Source of the DNA: Epiperipatus broadwayi
Taxonomy: Eukaryota > Onychophora > Udeonychophora > Euonychophora > Peripatidae
Reading direction: 5' to 3'
DNA length: 64,000 nt
Assembly: GCA_028023455.1 (NCBI GenBank)
Contig: JAQFVV010006652.1
Location: 64,001-128,000 of the forward strand
A program made the translations under genes and the position numbers. The notes under the pieces are model-generated. The model had not been told where the DNA came from. It saw only the letters and a program-made list of their open reading frames with translations, and made no database searches. Below, in pieces: positions 1-11,569 of this stretch; position 1 is the stretch's first letter; each line of letters begins with the position of its first letter.

Positions 1-1
1 T

Positions 2-6
<5 letters not shown>

Positions 7-96
<90 letters not shown>
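7..96. repeat. (TA)n microsatellite
   Basis: An uninterrupted run of about 45 TA units touches the left edge of the window and directly abuts the inverted 5' piece of the RTE-type LINE. On the minus strand, the endonuclease reading frame of that LINE runs on through this repeat without a stop, which is a repeat artefact and not coding. Confidence 0.97.
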
Positions 97-100
<4 letters not shown>

Positions 101-449
101 CTTCTACTACTTCATCACTGTGAGAACTTGTTGGGGCATAAACCTGAATTATCTGCATTTGATATCTGCTATTAAGTTGTATAACTAATCTTGCCACTCT
201 ATCTGATACACCATCAATCTCCACAATATTGTTCTTCCACTTTTTATTTATAATGAATCCTACTCCACTTGTATTTCCAATATTTGTGCCTTTATAATAG
301 AGCATATGTCCACTTTTTAAATCAATTGTCTCTTCACCTTTTCTTCTAACTTCACAAAGTCCAATAATATCCCATTTAATATAAGAGAGTTCTTCTTCTA
401 ATTCTTGCAATCTTCCTTCACTTGAAAGTGATCTGCAGTTGTAAGTACC
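97..449 (-). pseudogene. RTE endonuclease N-terminal part, inverted
   Basis: Read on the minus strand, 449 down to 97 is fully open. It starts with a GTYNCRSLSS-like motif, continues through WDIIGLCEVRRKGEET (catalytic Glu region of APE-type endonucleases) and SGVGFIINKKW, and reaches QVYAPTSSHSDE before entering the TA repeat. The region nicks target DNA in the intact element. It is the N-terminal partner of the endonuclease half on the plus strand at ~498-850 and has been flipped relative to it. The frame has no initiator Met near its start and no stop before the window edge, so ATG-to-stop ORF calling would miss it. Confidence 0.8.
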
Positions 450-497
450 TAAATAAAAAGTCGTCATCAAATGGCAGCCTGGGTCCGCCTCCAGGAT

Positions 498-1486
498 ATT
501 TTAAAATTGTTATGGGAGATTTTAATGCTAGAATTGGTAAACAAATGAAAGATGAATGTGTTGTAGGTAATTTTGGTTATGGTAATAGAAATGAGAGAGG
601 ACATAGACTTGTGGAGTTTGCAGAGAAGGAAAAACTTTATATTATGAATTCTTTTTTTGAGAAAAATGTTAGAAGGAAATGGACATGGAAGCATCCAAAT
701 GAAGGTACAGCAGAATTGGATTATATTTTGACTAACAGGAAATACATATTTCAAGATTGTAATGTTCTTAATAAATTTAACACAGGAAGTGATCATCGAT
801 TAGTAAGGGGTAAGATACATGTTAATGTAAAACTAGAGAGACAAAAATTATTAAGAAAAACTATATTTACAGTTGATATTCCTAATCTTCAGAAACATTC
901 TAATGAATTTAAATTAGAACTTACAAATCGGTTTCAAGTATTAGTAGATTTTGAACATGATTCAGATTTGAATGAAATTAATATGAAAATAACTGATACA
1001 CTTTTAAAAACTGCAACAAAGATAGCTGGTAGAAAAAAGCAGCAATTGACTAATAAAATTTCTACTGAGACTAGAGAACTTATGAAGAAAAGAAGGAATA
1101 TGAAGATATGCAAGAATGATGCATTAAAAAGAATTGAATATCTCGAATTTTGTAAAATGGTGCGGAAAAGAGTTGAAAATGATATAAGAAAGTATAACTG
1201 TGAACTAGCAAGAAAAGCTGTAGAAGAAAATAAAAGTCTTAAGAATGTAAAACAACATTTTGGTATTGGTAGGAAATTTATATCTGCAATAAGGAAAAAA
1301 GATGGAATTATTACTAAAAAGAGGGATGACATTATGAAATTGGTAGAAGATTTTTATCAAGAATTATATAGTAATAAAGAACAAGTACCTCCTATATCTA
1401 TTACATCTTCCGAATTGCCCAGAATTTTAAATGAAGAAGTGAGAAATGCAATTAAATGTATGAAAAAAGGAAAGGCTCCAGTGTAA
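498..1486 (+). pseudogene. RTE endonuclease C-terminal half and linker to RT
   Basis: The open frame nominally starts with an ATG at 422, but its first ~26 residues come from the inverted 5' segment and are not native. True homology begins near KIVMGDFNARIG. The GDFNARIG motif (residues 32-39 of the nominal frame) and SDHRLV (123-128) are the metal and histidine motifs of the APE-type endonuclease/exonuclease/phosphatase fold. A basic, Lys/Arg-rich linker follows and leads to KCMKKGKAP, just before the reverse transcriptase. One inserted base at about 1480-1483 (CCAGTGTAAT where the 52.3-kb copy has CCAGGTAAT) shifts the frame, and the true protein continues in the next segment. Confidence 0.85.
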
Positions 1487-1910
1487 TGATGGAATTATAA
1501 TTGATATATTAAAAGAAGCAGGTGAAGAAACAGAAAAAATATTAGCAAAGTTATATACCAAATGTCTAAATGATAAAGATGTACCAGATGATTGGAAGAA
1601 TGCAGTAATAATATTAATATTTAAAAAAGGTGATAAAGAAGATATTAGAAATTACAGACCTATCAGCCTTTTATCAGTTTTATATAAAATTTTTACTAAG
1701 ATAATTACAACTCGTCTACAGAGAACCTTGGATTTTCACCAACCAAGAGAACAAGCTGGATTTAAAAGTGGTTTTAGTACAGTAGATCATATTCAAGTAT
1801 TGAGAGAAGTTATAGAAAGGACAAATGAATATGAGTTGTCATTATGTTTTGGATTTGTAGATTATGAAAAGGCATTTGATTCTATAAATAAACATTTCTT
1901 CAGTGATTAA
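1485..1910 (+). pseudogene. RTE reverse transcriptase, N-terminal segment
   Basis: After the frameshift the frame reads NDGIIIDILKEAGEE, then IFKKGDKEDIRNYRPISLL (RT motif 1/2 region), EQAGFKSGFSTVDHI and FVDYEKAFDS (RT motif A with the catalytic Asp). An internal ATG at 1728 makes a 60-residue ORF, but the homologous frame starts near 1485. A second frameshift near 1885-1905 moves the protein into the next frame; the segment ends at a stop at 1908-1910. Confidence 0.82.
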
Positions 1911-2919
1911 AGCATTGGATCATCAAAGTATAGATCCAGAATATTGTCATATTTTAAAGAATATTTATAAAAATGCAACAGCAACAATTAGATTACATAA
2001 TGATACTGGGAAAGTCAACATTGAGAAAGGTGTAAGACAAGGTGACTCCATATCTCCAAAATTTTTTACAGCAGTGCTGCAAGAAGTATTTTGTGGATTA
2101 AAATGGGAAACTAAAGGAGTGAAAGTAAATGGAGATTATTTAAGTCATTTAGATTTCGCAGATGATGTAGTTGTTTTTGCAAATAATGCTTCCGAGCTGC
2201 AGGAAATGTTGCAGGAGTTATCAGATGAAAGTAGGAAAGTAGGACTAAAGATAAATGTTAAAAAGACTAAAGTAATGTTTAATCGATTTGCTCAAAATAT
2301 GAAAATAAAGATTGATTATGATGAATTAGAAGAAGTTAAGAGTTACAAATACCTTGGTCAGATTATTAATACAGATGGAAACATAATAGAGGAAATTAAT
2401 CATAGAATTAAACTTGGTTGGAGTGCTTTTGGTAGAAATAACTTGATATTAAAAGGAAATATGCCTATGTGTTTGAAAAGAAAGATTTTTAACAAATGTG
2501 TTTTACCAGTTCTTACTTATGGATCTGAGACTTGGACACTTAATAGAAGATCAATACAGAGACTTCAGACCACTCAAAGAAGTATGGAGAGATGTATGTT
2601 GGGAGTAACAAGAAGAGATCAAAAACGCAATGTATGGGTAAGAGAACAAACAGGTGTTACTGACCTCATTGAAAAAATTAAAAGATTGAAGTGGAGTTGG
2701 GCTGGACATATTGCTAGAAGAGATGATAATAGATGGACAATTGAAATTTTAAACTGGATTCCAAGAAATTGTAAAAGACCCAGAAGGAGACCACATGTAA
2801 GATGGATGGATGAAATAAGAAAATGTGTAGGGGTGATGTGGAGAAGAGAAGCTAAAGATCGGAGAAGATGGATTAAACTTGGAGAGACCTTCATCCTGCA
2901 GTGGATTGATAATGGTTGA
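1903..2919 (+). pseudogene. RTE reverse transcriptase C-terminal segment
   Basis: A 338-residue open frame carries RT motif B as GVRQGDSISPKFF (residues ~43-55) and the catalytic motif C as FADD (85-88). Next comes the SYKYLGQIINTDG thumb-like motif. The long basic tail has TYGSETWTL, WAGHIARRDDNRW and KRPRRRPHVRWMDEI, which is typical of RTE-clade LINEs. The stop at 2917-2919 lies only a few bases from the simple-repeat tail, so the 3' UTR is almost absent, also RTE-like. This is the best preserved part of the copy. Confidence 0.88.
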
Positions 2920-2925
2920 TAATGA

Positions 2926-2927
<2 letters not shown>

Positions 2928-2967
<40 letters not shown>
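2928..2967. repeat. (TA)n tail run between two LINE copies
   Basis: An AT dinucleotide run directly follows the TGATAATGATGA tail of the upstream LINE. After it, at ~2970-3005, the tail motif GATAATGGTTGATAATGATGATGATGA appears again. The tail was therefore either duplicated or belongs to a second insertion next to the first. Confidence 0.9.
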
Positions 2968-2970
<3 letters not shown>

Positions 2971-3019
2971 TTATTGATAATGGTTGATAATGATGATGAT
3001 GATATATATATTACAACTT

Positions 3020-4090
3020 GTCAGCAGCAAGCTTTGGATTTCAACCAACCAAAAGAACAAGCTGAATTTAATAGTGATTGTAGAACAGCAAATCATATTC
3101 AAGTATTGAGAGAAGTTATGAGTTGCCATTATGCTTTGGATTTGTAGATTATAAAAAGGAATTTGACTCTATATTGTTATATCCTAAAGAATATTTATAA
3201 AAATGCAACAGTAATAATTACATTACATAATGATACTAGGAAAATTAATATTGAGAAAGGTATATGACAGTGTGATTCCACATCTTCAAAACATTTTACA
3301 ACAGTGCTGCAAGAAGTATTTTGTAGATTAAAATGGGAAGCTAAAAAAATAAAAGTAAATGGAGATTATTTAAGTCATCTAAATTTTTCACATGATGTAA
3401 TTACTTTTGCAAATAATGCTTAGAACTTCAGGAAATATTGCAAGAATTATCAGATGAAAGTAAAAAAGTGGGATTAAAGGTAAACCTTTAAAAGACTAAA
3501 GTAATGTTCAAAAAATTTAACAAGTACAAATATCTTGGTCAGATTATTATAACAAATGCAAACATAATGGATGAAATTAATCATAGAATTAAACTATGAT
3601 TGGAGTGCTTTTGGTAAAAATAACTTAGAATTAAAAAGAAATATGCCTATGTGTTTGAAAAGGAAGCTTTTTAATAAATATGTTTACCAGTTCTTATTTA
3701 TGAATCTGAGAATTAAAAAGACTTCAGACTGCTCAAAGAAGTAGGAAGAGATGCACGTTAAGAGTAGCAGGAAAAGATCAAAAATGAAGTACATGGATAA
3801 GAGAACAAAGGGGTGTTACTGACATCATTATAATAATTAAGAGACTGAAGTGGAATTGGGCTGAATATATTGCTAGAAGAGATGATAATAGGTAGACAGG
3901 TGAAATCATAAATTGGATTCCAAGAAATTGTAAAAAAGACCTAGAAGAAGATTACATATGAGCTGGAGGGATAAAATAAGAAAGTGTGTGGGGATGCTGT
4001 GGAAAAGAAAAGCTAGAGATTGAAGAAGATGGATTGAATTTGGAGAGACCATCCTGCAGTAAACTGATAAGTAAAAATGATGATGATGAT
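3020..4090 (+). pseudogene. RTE-type LINE, decayed 5'-truncated copy
   Basis: A second copy of the same LINE in the same orientation, starting near the equivalent of GCTTTGGATTTCAACCAACC (position ~1723 in the first copy) and running to the TGATGATGATGATTAT tail at ~4075-4092. Many stops, small deletions and frameshifts remove any long ORF. Matching nucleotide blocks include AAATGGAGATTATTTAAGTC, TGGAGTGCTTTTGGTA and TTGGGCTG. It lies head-to-tail behind the first copy and is clearly more diverged. Confidence 0.85.
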
Positions 4091-4092
4091 TA

Positions 4093-6599
4093 TATATTTT
4101 ATTATAGCAAACCTTAAATGTTTAGGTCAGTAATGAAACTAAAAGAATATATATTATTACTCAGCTGCTTTTCAAATTTCACAATTTTTTTTAATACTAA
4201 TTTCAAGAAACATCTATAATTAATTTAAAAATTAATAATCATAATGAAATATGCACAAGTAATTTAATTCTCACCTTTCTTGAACTTTAGAAAGCAACAT
4301 TTTCTGGATAAAAAATAATATTGACTATTCCATTTACATAAAATTTAAAAATTATTTAATAGTTAAACTATAAATAATGAATTTTTGTCAAAATATTTTT
4401 ATATTGAACAAAGAAAAAAAAAACAAACAAAGAGAGAAAATGAAAAGTAACCAGCATACTGCTACTGAACACATGGACATAAACAACGGTTATAATGGGG
4501 TGTAAAAAGCTATTTGAATGCTCAGTTCTTATTGGTACGAGTTGAAATCATCGCATCTATAGAAAACCGAGTCAAACTGTTTATTTTCTGTATAATCGCA
4601 TTATTATTGCAACTATGTTCAGCATATAAAAGTAAATTGTTCAATTAAATTTTTATACTGTAAATCTTGCAAGCTACAAAAATACACATTGCGGCAGTTA
4701 GTTTGATATCTTGTCTTATGTGATAAATAAATTTTATTTAGGAATAATTTATATATAACATTTTTGATTTATTTCATTTATTTAAGTTGTTTTACGTCTT
4801 GGAAATAACTGGAAGATGTATGGTTTTAAAATGGGAAGAAATCCAAGTTGAGATAATAAAACAATAAACAAAATCGGAAATGAAGTTTTTTGCTCTTTTT
4901 TTTTTTTGAGATGTAAAGATTTTTTTTTATTTGTTGTTTAAAAAAAAAAAAGAGCTAAAAAAAACCTCAATTTTGATTATAAATTTTATTAGAATATCTT
5001 TGAAACTATATATGTTTTATTTCACTAAAATTTGCCAAAGTTCATTTAAAATATATTTATTTATTTTTACATGCAAAAAAATTAAAAAAATAAATAATAA
5101 CCAAAGCAGTACAAAAGCTAATTCACTCCCTAAAACATAAATTAAAAAATCGTGAAAATAATTCTGGAAGTAGAAAAAGATCACTGGTTGAAATAAAAGC
5201 TATAATATTTTTGCTTAATTCATTCATGTTTTATTTTTGTGACATTTTGGTTATTACTTGCTAAGCTTTATATCATTTAACAATATATAGTCAGAATTCT
5301 TTGACAAAAAAAAAAAGATAATTGAGGTCAAATTTTACAGAATAAATAATACAAACCTACACCACTTACTAACCAATTTTACATAAGCTTAACTGTAATT
5401 ATGCAAAATATTTTAATTATGAAGTCTTAGAAAGTTATTGACAAAAAAAACATTTCATATAATATCCGAGTATAAATAAATAAAAAGAATGTAGACAGAG
5501 TGAAGAATACATATAAATTGACAGTAATGTTTTAGACAATGAGGTAAAAATAAATTGAAAGTAGGGATAGATCATGCATTATACGATTAATTTCTTTTAG
5601 AATGTTTCCATATTATACAGCGCTCATACTGATTTTTGTTCATAGACTTACGAACAAATAATGTAATGGTGAATCATATGGGAAGATGTGATATTTAAAC
5701 ATCAGTTAAGTATTAAAGTAAGATTTAAATCAAGAACTTTAGCTTTTGAATATACTACTCTATCATTATCCTAAATAATAGAATAGACTCACATAAACAC
5801 TGAGGAATCACAGCACATAGGTTTCAATCATTGAAGCTCATTCAGGTAAAAAGGATTGCTAGAATAAGAGCTGATTCATCTAGTGGTCTCATTATTATTT
5901 TTACGTTATTTAATATAATAATTTGAAAGTCAACATTCTAAAGCTTTGAAATATATCTCTCAACTTATTCAACAATGTACATCTAAATACAGTCCAGAAA
6001 ACACTTTTATGATAGATAATATTTCTGCAGTGTAAATTTCACCACACCACTTTCATACACAATAGGAACTGAATTCTATCAACTTTTAATACCTTGTGGA
6101 GAGATATAATCAGAAAAATATGACCATACACATGCTTGGCATGACCCCAATCTCTTACATATCTCTTTATCATTGTTCAGTATATATATATATAGCAAAT
6201 AACTACAGTTTAACTGACAAGTGTCAAATGTGCTGCCTCACAACTTTGACACAAAACAATGAAAATATATAATCGCAATTGAAAAACAAAAACAAATGAT
6301 CATTGATTGGAGATCATGTGATGATTGATTATTTGAAATGGTAGAATTAAGCTTCAATCCAGAAACTTTTAGCTTCAGTCCATCTTTCTACCATTGTACT
6401 AACCTGTACCTTTGCAAAGTAATGAGATTTACCAAAATAATATTTACATATACATACAGTTTTATTATTTATTTTTCTGATAATGAAAAGCAGATGCATA
6501 CATTTATATTTTCACAGCTCTTTTAGTAAGTTGATCAGCTTTCTTTAATTTAAATATACTGCAGCACTATATTTATCAAAATATTCATATATATATATT
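4093..6599. other. AT-rich stretch without recognisable gene
   Basis: About 2.5 kb of AT-rich sequence with A/T homopolymers and a short TA run at 6181-6195. Small ORFs at 4931-5140 and 6338-6526 have low-complexity Lys/Ile/Phe composition and no recognisable motif. I see no gene or defined repeat. Confidence 0.5.
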
Positions 6600-6920
6600 A
6601 ATAATAGTCAGATGTCACATGACTTATATATATAGCTTGCTTTTACCAATATGTAAACTTAAGAGCATGCTAACGCTCTAAACAAGCTTTTTTTTTATTA
6701 TGATAAATGTTACTACAAGAGAAGGCATTCAAATCATCTTTATCTTAGATTGCCCCCATCCCCAGACCGGTTTTGACCTATGGGTCTCTTCAGTGAGGAG
6801 TTGGGACATTAGATTCAAAAAACCAACTCAAGCTAAGCATTTATCTAAAAGGTAATTCTCAAGAAGAAGATCTAAACCTTTAGACATCTGCATGTCTTTA
6901 AAGTCAGCTCTCCAACTGAA
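6600..6920 (+). repeat. Diverged interspersed repeat sharing a core with the foldback family
   Basis: The block CCCCATCCCCAGACCGG...GTCTCTTCAGTGAGGAG...GGGACATTAGATT resembles the block ATATCCCCAGACTAGTTTCTGG...CAGTGAGGAGCCTTGGAT in the 38.5- and 57.7-kb elements, and even more closely the copy at 7.9-8.1 kb. A CACATGACTTATATATA box lies upstream in both the 6.6- and 7.9-kb copies. It appears to be an old relative with unclear ends. Confidence 0.45.
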
Positions 6921-7759
6921 AAAAAATTATATGCTCATATACCCTATATTACATATATAGACACAGGTATATAATAAACCTGTGTTTCAGTTTTTATACA
7001 ATTTATGTATGTAATTATTTTTTGCTGATAATAAATTTCTTGCTCTCTATGGTGAATTAAATTTGCTAAAGGCAATCTATCTATCTCTTTAATTTGTAAA
7101 TTCATTTTTATTTCTTTATTTATATAATAATAATAATAAATGTAATATTATCTGGAAGTTAATGTTTTAAAGTTTAAGCATTAACTAAATTTTTCGGATT
7201 TACGTTCACATTTGTCTAACATTTCTTATCATAGATATTTAAATACAATGCACATGTTAATTGTATTTTATTTTTATTGTTAAAAAACAAAGAAAAATTG
7301 AATTTGAAATAAGAGTGTCTTGATTTAATATACATTGTTTGTAAATTTAAAAGAATGATTGAATAAAAATATCTAAATAATCATTTCTCTATACTAATAC
7401 TACATAATAAATAATCAAATCTATCTATTATAATGTGGTAGGTATGAATAAGTTTTGAGTTACGCACTATTCAATTAAAACCTACCAATGGAATTAAGAT
7501 TTGAAAATCAAACTTATAATTTTCTTCCAAAATAATACACCCTGCTAAGAAAATTTGATTTGTTGTTTTAGTGCTCTGTATTGGGCTGGTATTGAGTTTT
7601 AATTAGTAAATATACTATCTTTTTTATTGATTTGAATTACCTAAAATTTTATCATTATTTCAGATATAAATAGAAAATTGTTTAATATGCAGAGATAATT
7701 TGAATAAGGCTCTTCATCTTCATCATTTATAATTATCATCTTTTATGGCCCTTTTCCTT

Positions 7760-8110
7760 TTTATTATATATATATCACATGACTTCTCTTAATTCATGCT
7801 TTCTGCATTATATATTATTTACATTTAACTTTCACATGATAAATCATAGCACTGGGTCTTTCTCTGATTTGGATAAAGATCAATTATTTGCCGATACCAA
7901 TAGTTATAAAGAAATCAAGTCATATATCACATGACATAATTTAATAAGCTTGTACTACAAATGTTATATATAGAACTCACAAATAAGCTCTTAACAAGCT
8001 TTGCAGAATATCCCCAACCCCAGACCAGTTTCTGCTACTGACTTTCTCAGTGAGGTGCTAGGATATTCAAGCATTAGATTATATCAATAATTTTAGATCT
8101 CTGCAAGTAC
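7760..8110 (+). repeat. Diverged interspersed repeat, second copy
   Basis: Contains ATATCACATGAC boxes at 7772 and 7925, then AACAAGCTTTGCAGAATATCCCCAACCCCAGACCAGTTTCTGC and CTCAGTGAGGTGCTAGGATATTCAAGCATTAGATTATA in pieces. The order and spacing match the copy near 6.6-6.9 kb. It is non-coding and its boundaries are not resolved. Confidence 0.45.
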
Positions 8111-9528
8111 TAATTTTCTTACCATTTAGTGTCCATAAAAAAAAAAAGATGAATTGTTAATTTAAAAATAAAACAATACACGATATACATTATCTTTGTT
8201 CAGCTTAATATATAAACAAACACACACACCAAAAAAAAAACATAAAAAGATTGGAGAATATTGATGTGTAACTACAAAGATTAAAGTTAGAACTCCAAGA
8301 AATGCAAAGGGGATTAATAATCAAAATTTTAAGAAAAGCAATCACTGAGTGTTATAAAGTGTAGAATGACCTTATATTAGAATTTAAGTTATGATCCCAT
8401 AATATGCATTTTATCATTTAAAACTTCCAAAATAATGTAAAAGGAGGTAATAAAAATAGAATAGACCACATAATTACAAATGATAGGGATAATTCTACAA
8501 CTAACAAAAATATAACAGCATTTGCCATATCAATTACCTACATTGAGAGTCTATTATATCTGAGGATAGATATATAGCTATTAGTATATTTAATTATATT
8601 TTATTAATCAATAATAACAAAGTTTGATTTGTTAGTGCTGCAAGTTTGTTAGCTTTAATTTATAAGTTCGGAGATAATTGAATTTTGTCAGAGATAGTAT
8701 TCAATAGCTGAAGCCCAATTCAGTGAAATGGGGGTTTCGTTTCAAGATGCAGCTTTATCATCTATTTCAACAGAACATTGTTTTTAAATCTATGTATTAG
8801 TTTTAATTATCCATATTTGTTGTTACAATGTTTCACAATCCACCTATGTATTGACTGGGTATGATGACACAGTAATGACAGTTCAGATGTTCTCCTGTAA
8901 ATATAAAGGTTATAGGTTTTCATACAAAATGAATGTTTTGTTCTTTGTGGTTCCTTTGCTTATTTGCACGATGACCTTGTTTTAAGTCTGTTATTTAGAT
9001 TCATTAAAGATTTAGCTTTTTCAATCCATTTTTTTCTTATGTAGTTGCCAGGAAATAAATTTGGGTCAATCACTACACACCCATAAGAAAAAAAGAAGAA
9101 ACATAAAAAAAATAGAAAACTATCACAGATAATGAAATGTATATCTAATAGCATTATCAGTCTGATGCAAGCTTCCTATTTTAGTTGCTCAAAAAGATAA
9201 AAAGCCTTAAATAAATCCTTACATGGTAAAGCCCTGTTCTGAAAATGATCTACAAAAAATGCTCTCATCAGATTTGTCAAGTGCCAATTGGTGATCCACT
9301 CATGGTGGTTATATAGACTGGTAATGAAGTTACTATCTAAAACAAAAACTAAAAAAACCTAATGTAGCTTGAAAATCTTCAGCAATCCAGAAACAATGTC
9401 CAAATTCAAATGTGAGTTGAGGACATGGCAGATGGATATCAGTTAATGCTTTATAATCGACAGTTATAATATTAAGAGGCAAGGAAAGGAAACAGTAAAG
9501 TATAACTGATGATGATGTAATGCTTCCA
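8111..9528. other. AT-rich stretch without recognisable gene
   Basis: No coding signal, hairpin or repeat recognised elsewhere in the window. ORFs at 8960-9154 (minus) and 9333-9695 (minus) lack recognisable domains; the second depends on a small tandem repeat downstream. Confidence 0.5.
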
Positions 9529-9665
9529 TTGTTAGAGCAAAGTAGCATTATGCATTCAATATGTGCATGTATTGTTAAATCAAAACAGTGGCATGCATTC
9601 AATATGCATGATGCATGCATTGTTAGATCATAAAAGCAGGATGCAAACAATAAGCAAGGCATGCC
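9529..9665. repeat. Short tandem repeat, about 3 units of ~45 bp
   Basis: Three degenerate units each contain ATTGTTAGA(or AAT)..., a purine-rich spacer and TGCATTCAATATG or similar. The second and third units share GCATGCATTCAATATG/GCATGCATTGTTAGATCA. The TGCATGCA-type core is self-complementary. The array creates the spurious cysteine- and histidine-rich 120-residue ORF on the minus strand at 9333-9695. Confidence 0.6.
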
Positions 9666-10296
9666 ATGCAATCCACATCCTACTGACACTTCCAAGTTTT
9701 AAATATTTATACTTGTTAATATTTTACATTAAAAATATTTTATGAATCAAACATTAATACTGCACTGGCCATTATAAGTTACTATTTAAATAGTTTATGA
9801 CATGAAATATTAATGCATTGCTTAAATCAAATGCTGGATGTATAATATATGGGCATGAATACAAAAAAGAGTTCATTAACAAAAAAATACCTTTATACTT
9901 TCATTTCATAAAATAATAACTGTCACAAGGACATAATGTCATATGCGAAATTTATTTTGTATAAAGTAAAAAAAAAAAGAAGAAATGCATAAATATAAAA
10001 GAATATATATAAAGTTGTGCTATAATATATTCAAATACTATCTTAGATTTAAATGACACATAGTATACAGTCACAGAAATAAAAAAAAATGTAAATTAAT
10101 AAACAATATCTCACTTTTATCTTCTCTCTGAACAACAATAGCTGTTGAAGCCCATATTAAACCTCTCTATATAACCTTGAATAACAGTACTTTTCCCAAG
10201 AGACAGTCACTTTATAGTCATAAACCTGCTTTTCAACAGATCATTTGATATGCAAATAAACTTTATTTCTTTTTATCAGAAAATAAATTATGTTAT
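9666..10296. other. AT-rich stretch without recognisable gene
   Basis: Plain AT-rich sequence with poly-A runs at ~9968 and ~10080. I see no gene or repeat. Confidence 0.5.
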
Positions 10297-10455
10297 CATC
10301 ATCATCATTATCAACCATTATCAATCCAATGCAGGATGAAGATATCTCCAAGTTCAATCCATCTTCTCCAATCTTTAGCTATCTTCTCCATATCACCCCT
10401 GCATACTTTCTTATTTCATCCAACCATCTCACATGTGGTCTCTTTCTGGGTTATT
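10297..10455 (-). mobile_element. RTE-type LINE 3'-end fragment
   Basis: Read on the minus strand, this matches the last ~150 bases of the 2.9-kb copy: the CCACATGTGAGATGGTTGGATGAAATAAG block, the GGAGATATCTTCATCCTGCATTGGATTGATAATGG block, and the tail (TGA)n seen here as ATCATCATCATCATTATCAACC. It is severely 5'-truncated, as is common for LINE copies. Confidence 0.85.
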
Positions 10456-10584
10456 TAAACTGATTTTCTGATACTCCAGCTCATAACAGCTATCAAATGT
10501 TGAGTAAATAGATATGTAACTATTCACAGTTGATAAATAATTGTTCTAGAAAAAATTCTGAGATCAGGTAAATGGAAATGCATA

Positions 10585-10657
<73 letters not shown>
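10585..10657. repeat. (AAT)n microsatellite
   Basis: About 24 AAT units in a nearly perfect run. Confidence 0.97.
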
Positions 10658-10661
<4 letters not shown>

Positions 10662-11017
10662 TGTTTCTAAATTGATGTAACCTTTAACACTGATGAGGGA
10701 AATATTGTGATTATATCAAAGATAAGCCTATAGTTTACCCATGATTTCAGCTATTCAATATTTGGAAGAAAAAAAACAAGTAAATATATAAAAAATTAGA
10801 CATCAATAAAAAATAATTAGTTTTCTATATTTTACGTTTTTTATCTTTATGCATGTAAAGTATTTACATATATCTAGTAAAATGAAAATGTATATGATAT
10901 AGTAAAAATATATTGAAAGCATGTTAAGCAGTAATAAAGCTAAATATTTTTTTAAAAACTACCTTTTTCGTGTGCATTTTCATTTTACCAGATATAACAT
11001 TGGCTCAGAAAAGAAGT

Positions 11018-11069
11018 AAGAAATATATATATATATATGATCTGTTTTCAATATATATATATATATATA
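11018..11069. repeat. Paired (TA)n runs
   Basis: Two short AT runs (11023-11038 and 11052-11069) separated by GATCTGTTTTCA. Confidence 0.8.
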
Positions 11070-11385
11070 AGTATGTGTGTGTTAAAAATATATTCTAATA
11101 TATAATTCATTATTATTTATAAATTTTGGTAACTGTAAATTCATGGCAAGATCTCATTAATATGTAATAGTATTTTAATTTAAATTTATCCTACAATGTT
11201 AATCTTGGTTAAATATTATTTTACACTATTAATTATTTCCAATAATTACTTAATTTGTTTGATCCTTATTATTGAATACATTTTGCATAACACACAAAAT
11301 ACAAAACATGATATAACCCAACCCAAAATTGTTTTCTTCCAAGATGGTGAATATGAGCTCTGTGCAAGTCAACTCTGTTGTAAAA

Positions 11386-11496
11386 GTCTTGCGTTGTTAG
11401 CCGAGAGGTATCGCAGCCACCATGCAAGCAAGTAATTGGTTGCAGACGGGTGTGGGTTCACGTCCCGGAAGATGCTATGACATATGAAAAAAAAAA
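11386..11496 (+). mobile_element. tRNA-Gly-derived SINE, variant head
   Basis: A 111-bp retroposon with a tRNA-like head beginning GCGTTGTTAGCCGAG, a box-B-like GGTTCACGTCC, the short family tail GATGCTATGACATATG and a poly-A end. It is flanked by a 15-bp target duplication, AACTCTGTTGTAAAA at 11371-11385 and AACTCTGTCGTAAAA at 11497-11511 (one mismatch). The anticodon-loop region reads CATGCAA and is followed by an insertion relative to other copies, which lengthens the variable-loop area. It cannot fold as a normal tRNA and is not a tRNA gene. Confidence 0.88.
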
Positions 11497-11569
11497 AACT
11501 CTGTCGTAAAATGGCAGACTTAAAAACTAAACATTCATTGATCAATTCCAGATGAGGGAAGGAAAACAA

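Larger units (their letters stand above)
97..2990 (+). mobile_element. RTE-type LINE, near full length, with inverted 5' end
   Basis: This is a non-LTR retrotransposon copy. From about 498 to 2919 it reads on the plus strand and encodes the end of an APE-type endonuclease, a reverse transcriptase and the basic C-terminal region. The first ~400 bases (97 to ~498) are the 5' part of the same element in reverse orientation, shown by comparison with the colinear copy at 50.9-51.3 kb. About 45 bases between the two parts are missing. The 3' end carries short TGATAATGATGA-like repeats and then a TA run, as in the RTE clade. Two frameshifts break the reverse transcriptase frame. RTE is inferred from protein style and tail; no database search was possible. 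Confidence 0.88.

Noticed and set aside
467-1332. Minus-strand ORFs opposite the RTE endonuclease
   Set aside because: Antisense shadows; the plus strand carries the recognised motifs GDFNARIG and SDHRLV.
4931-5140. 69-residue Lys/Ile/Phe-rich ORF
   Set aside because: Low-complexity A/T-rich translation without domain or conservation evidence.
9333-9695. 120-residue Cys/His-rich minus ORF
   Set aside because: Its Cys/His pattern comes from a TGCATGCA-containing tandem repeat; spacing fits no zinc-finger family and there is no support on either side.
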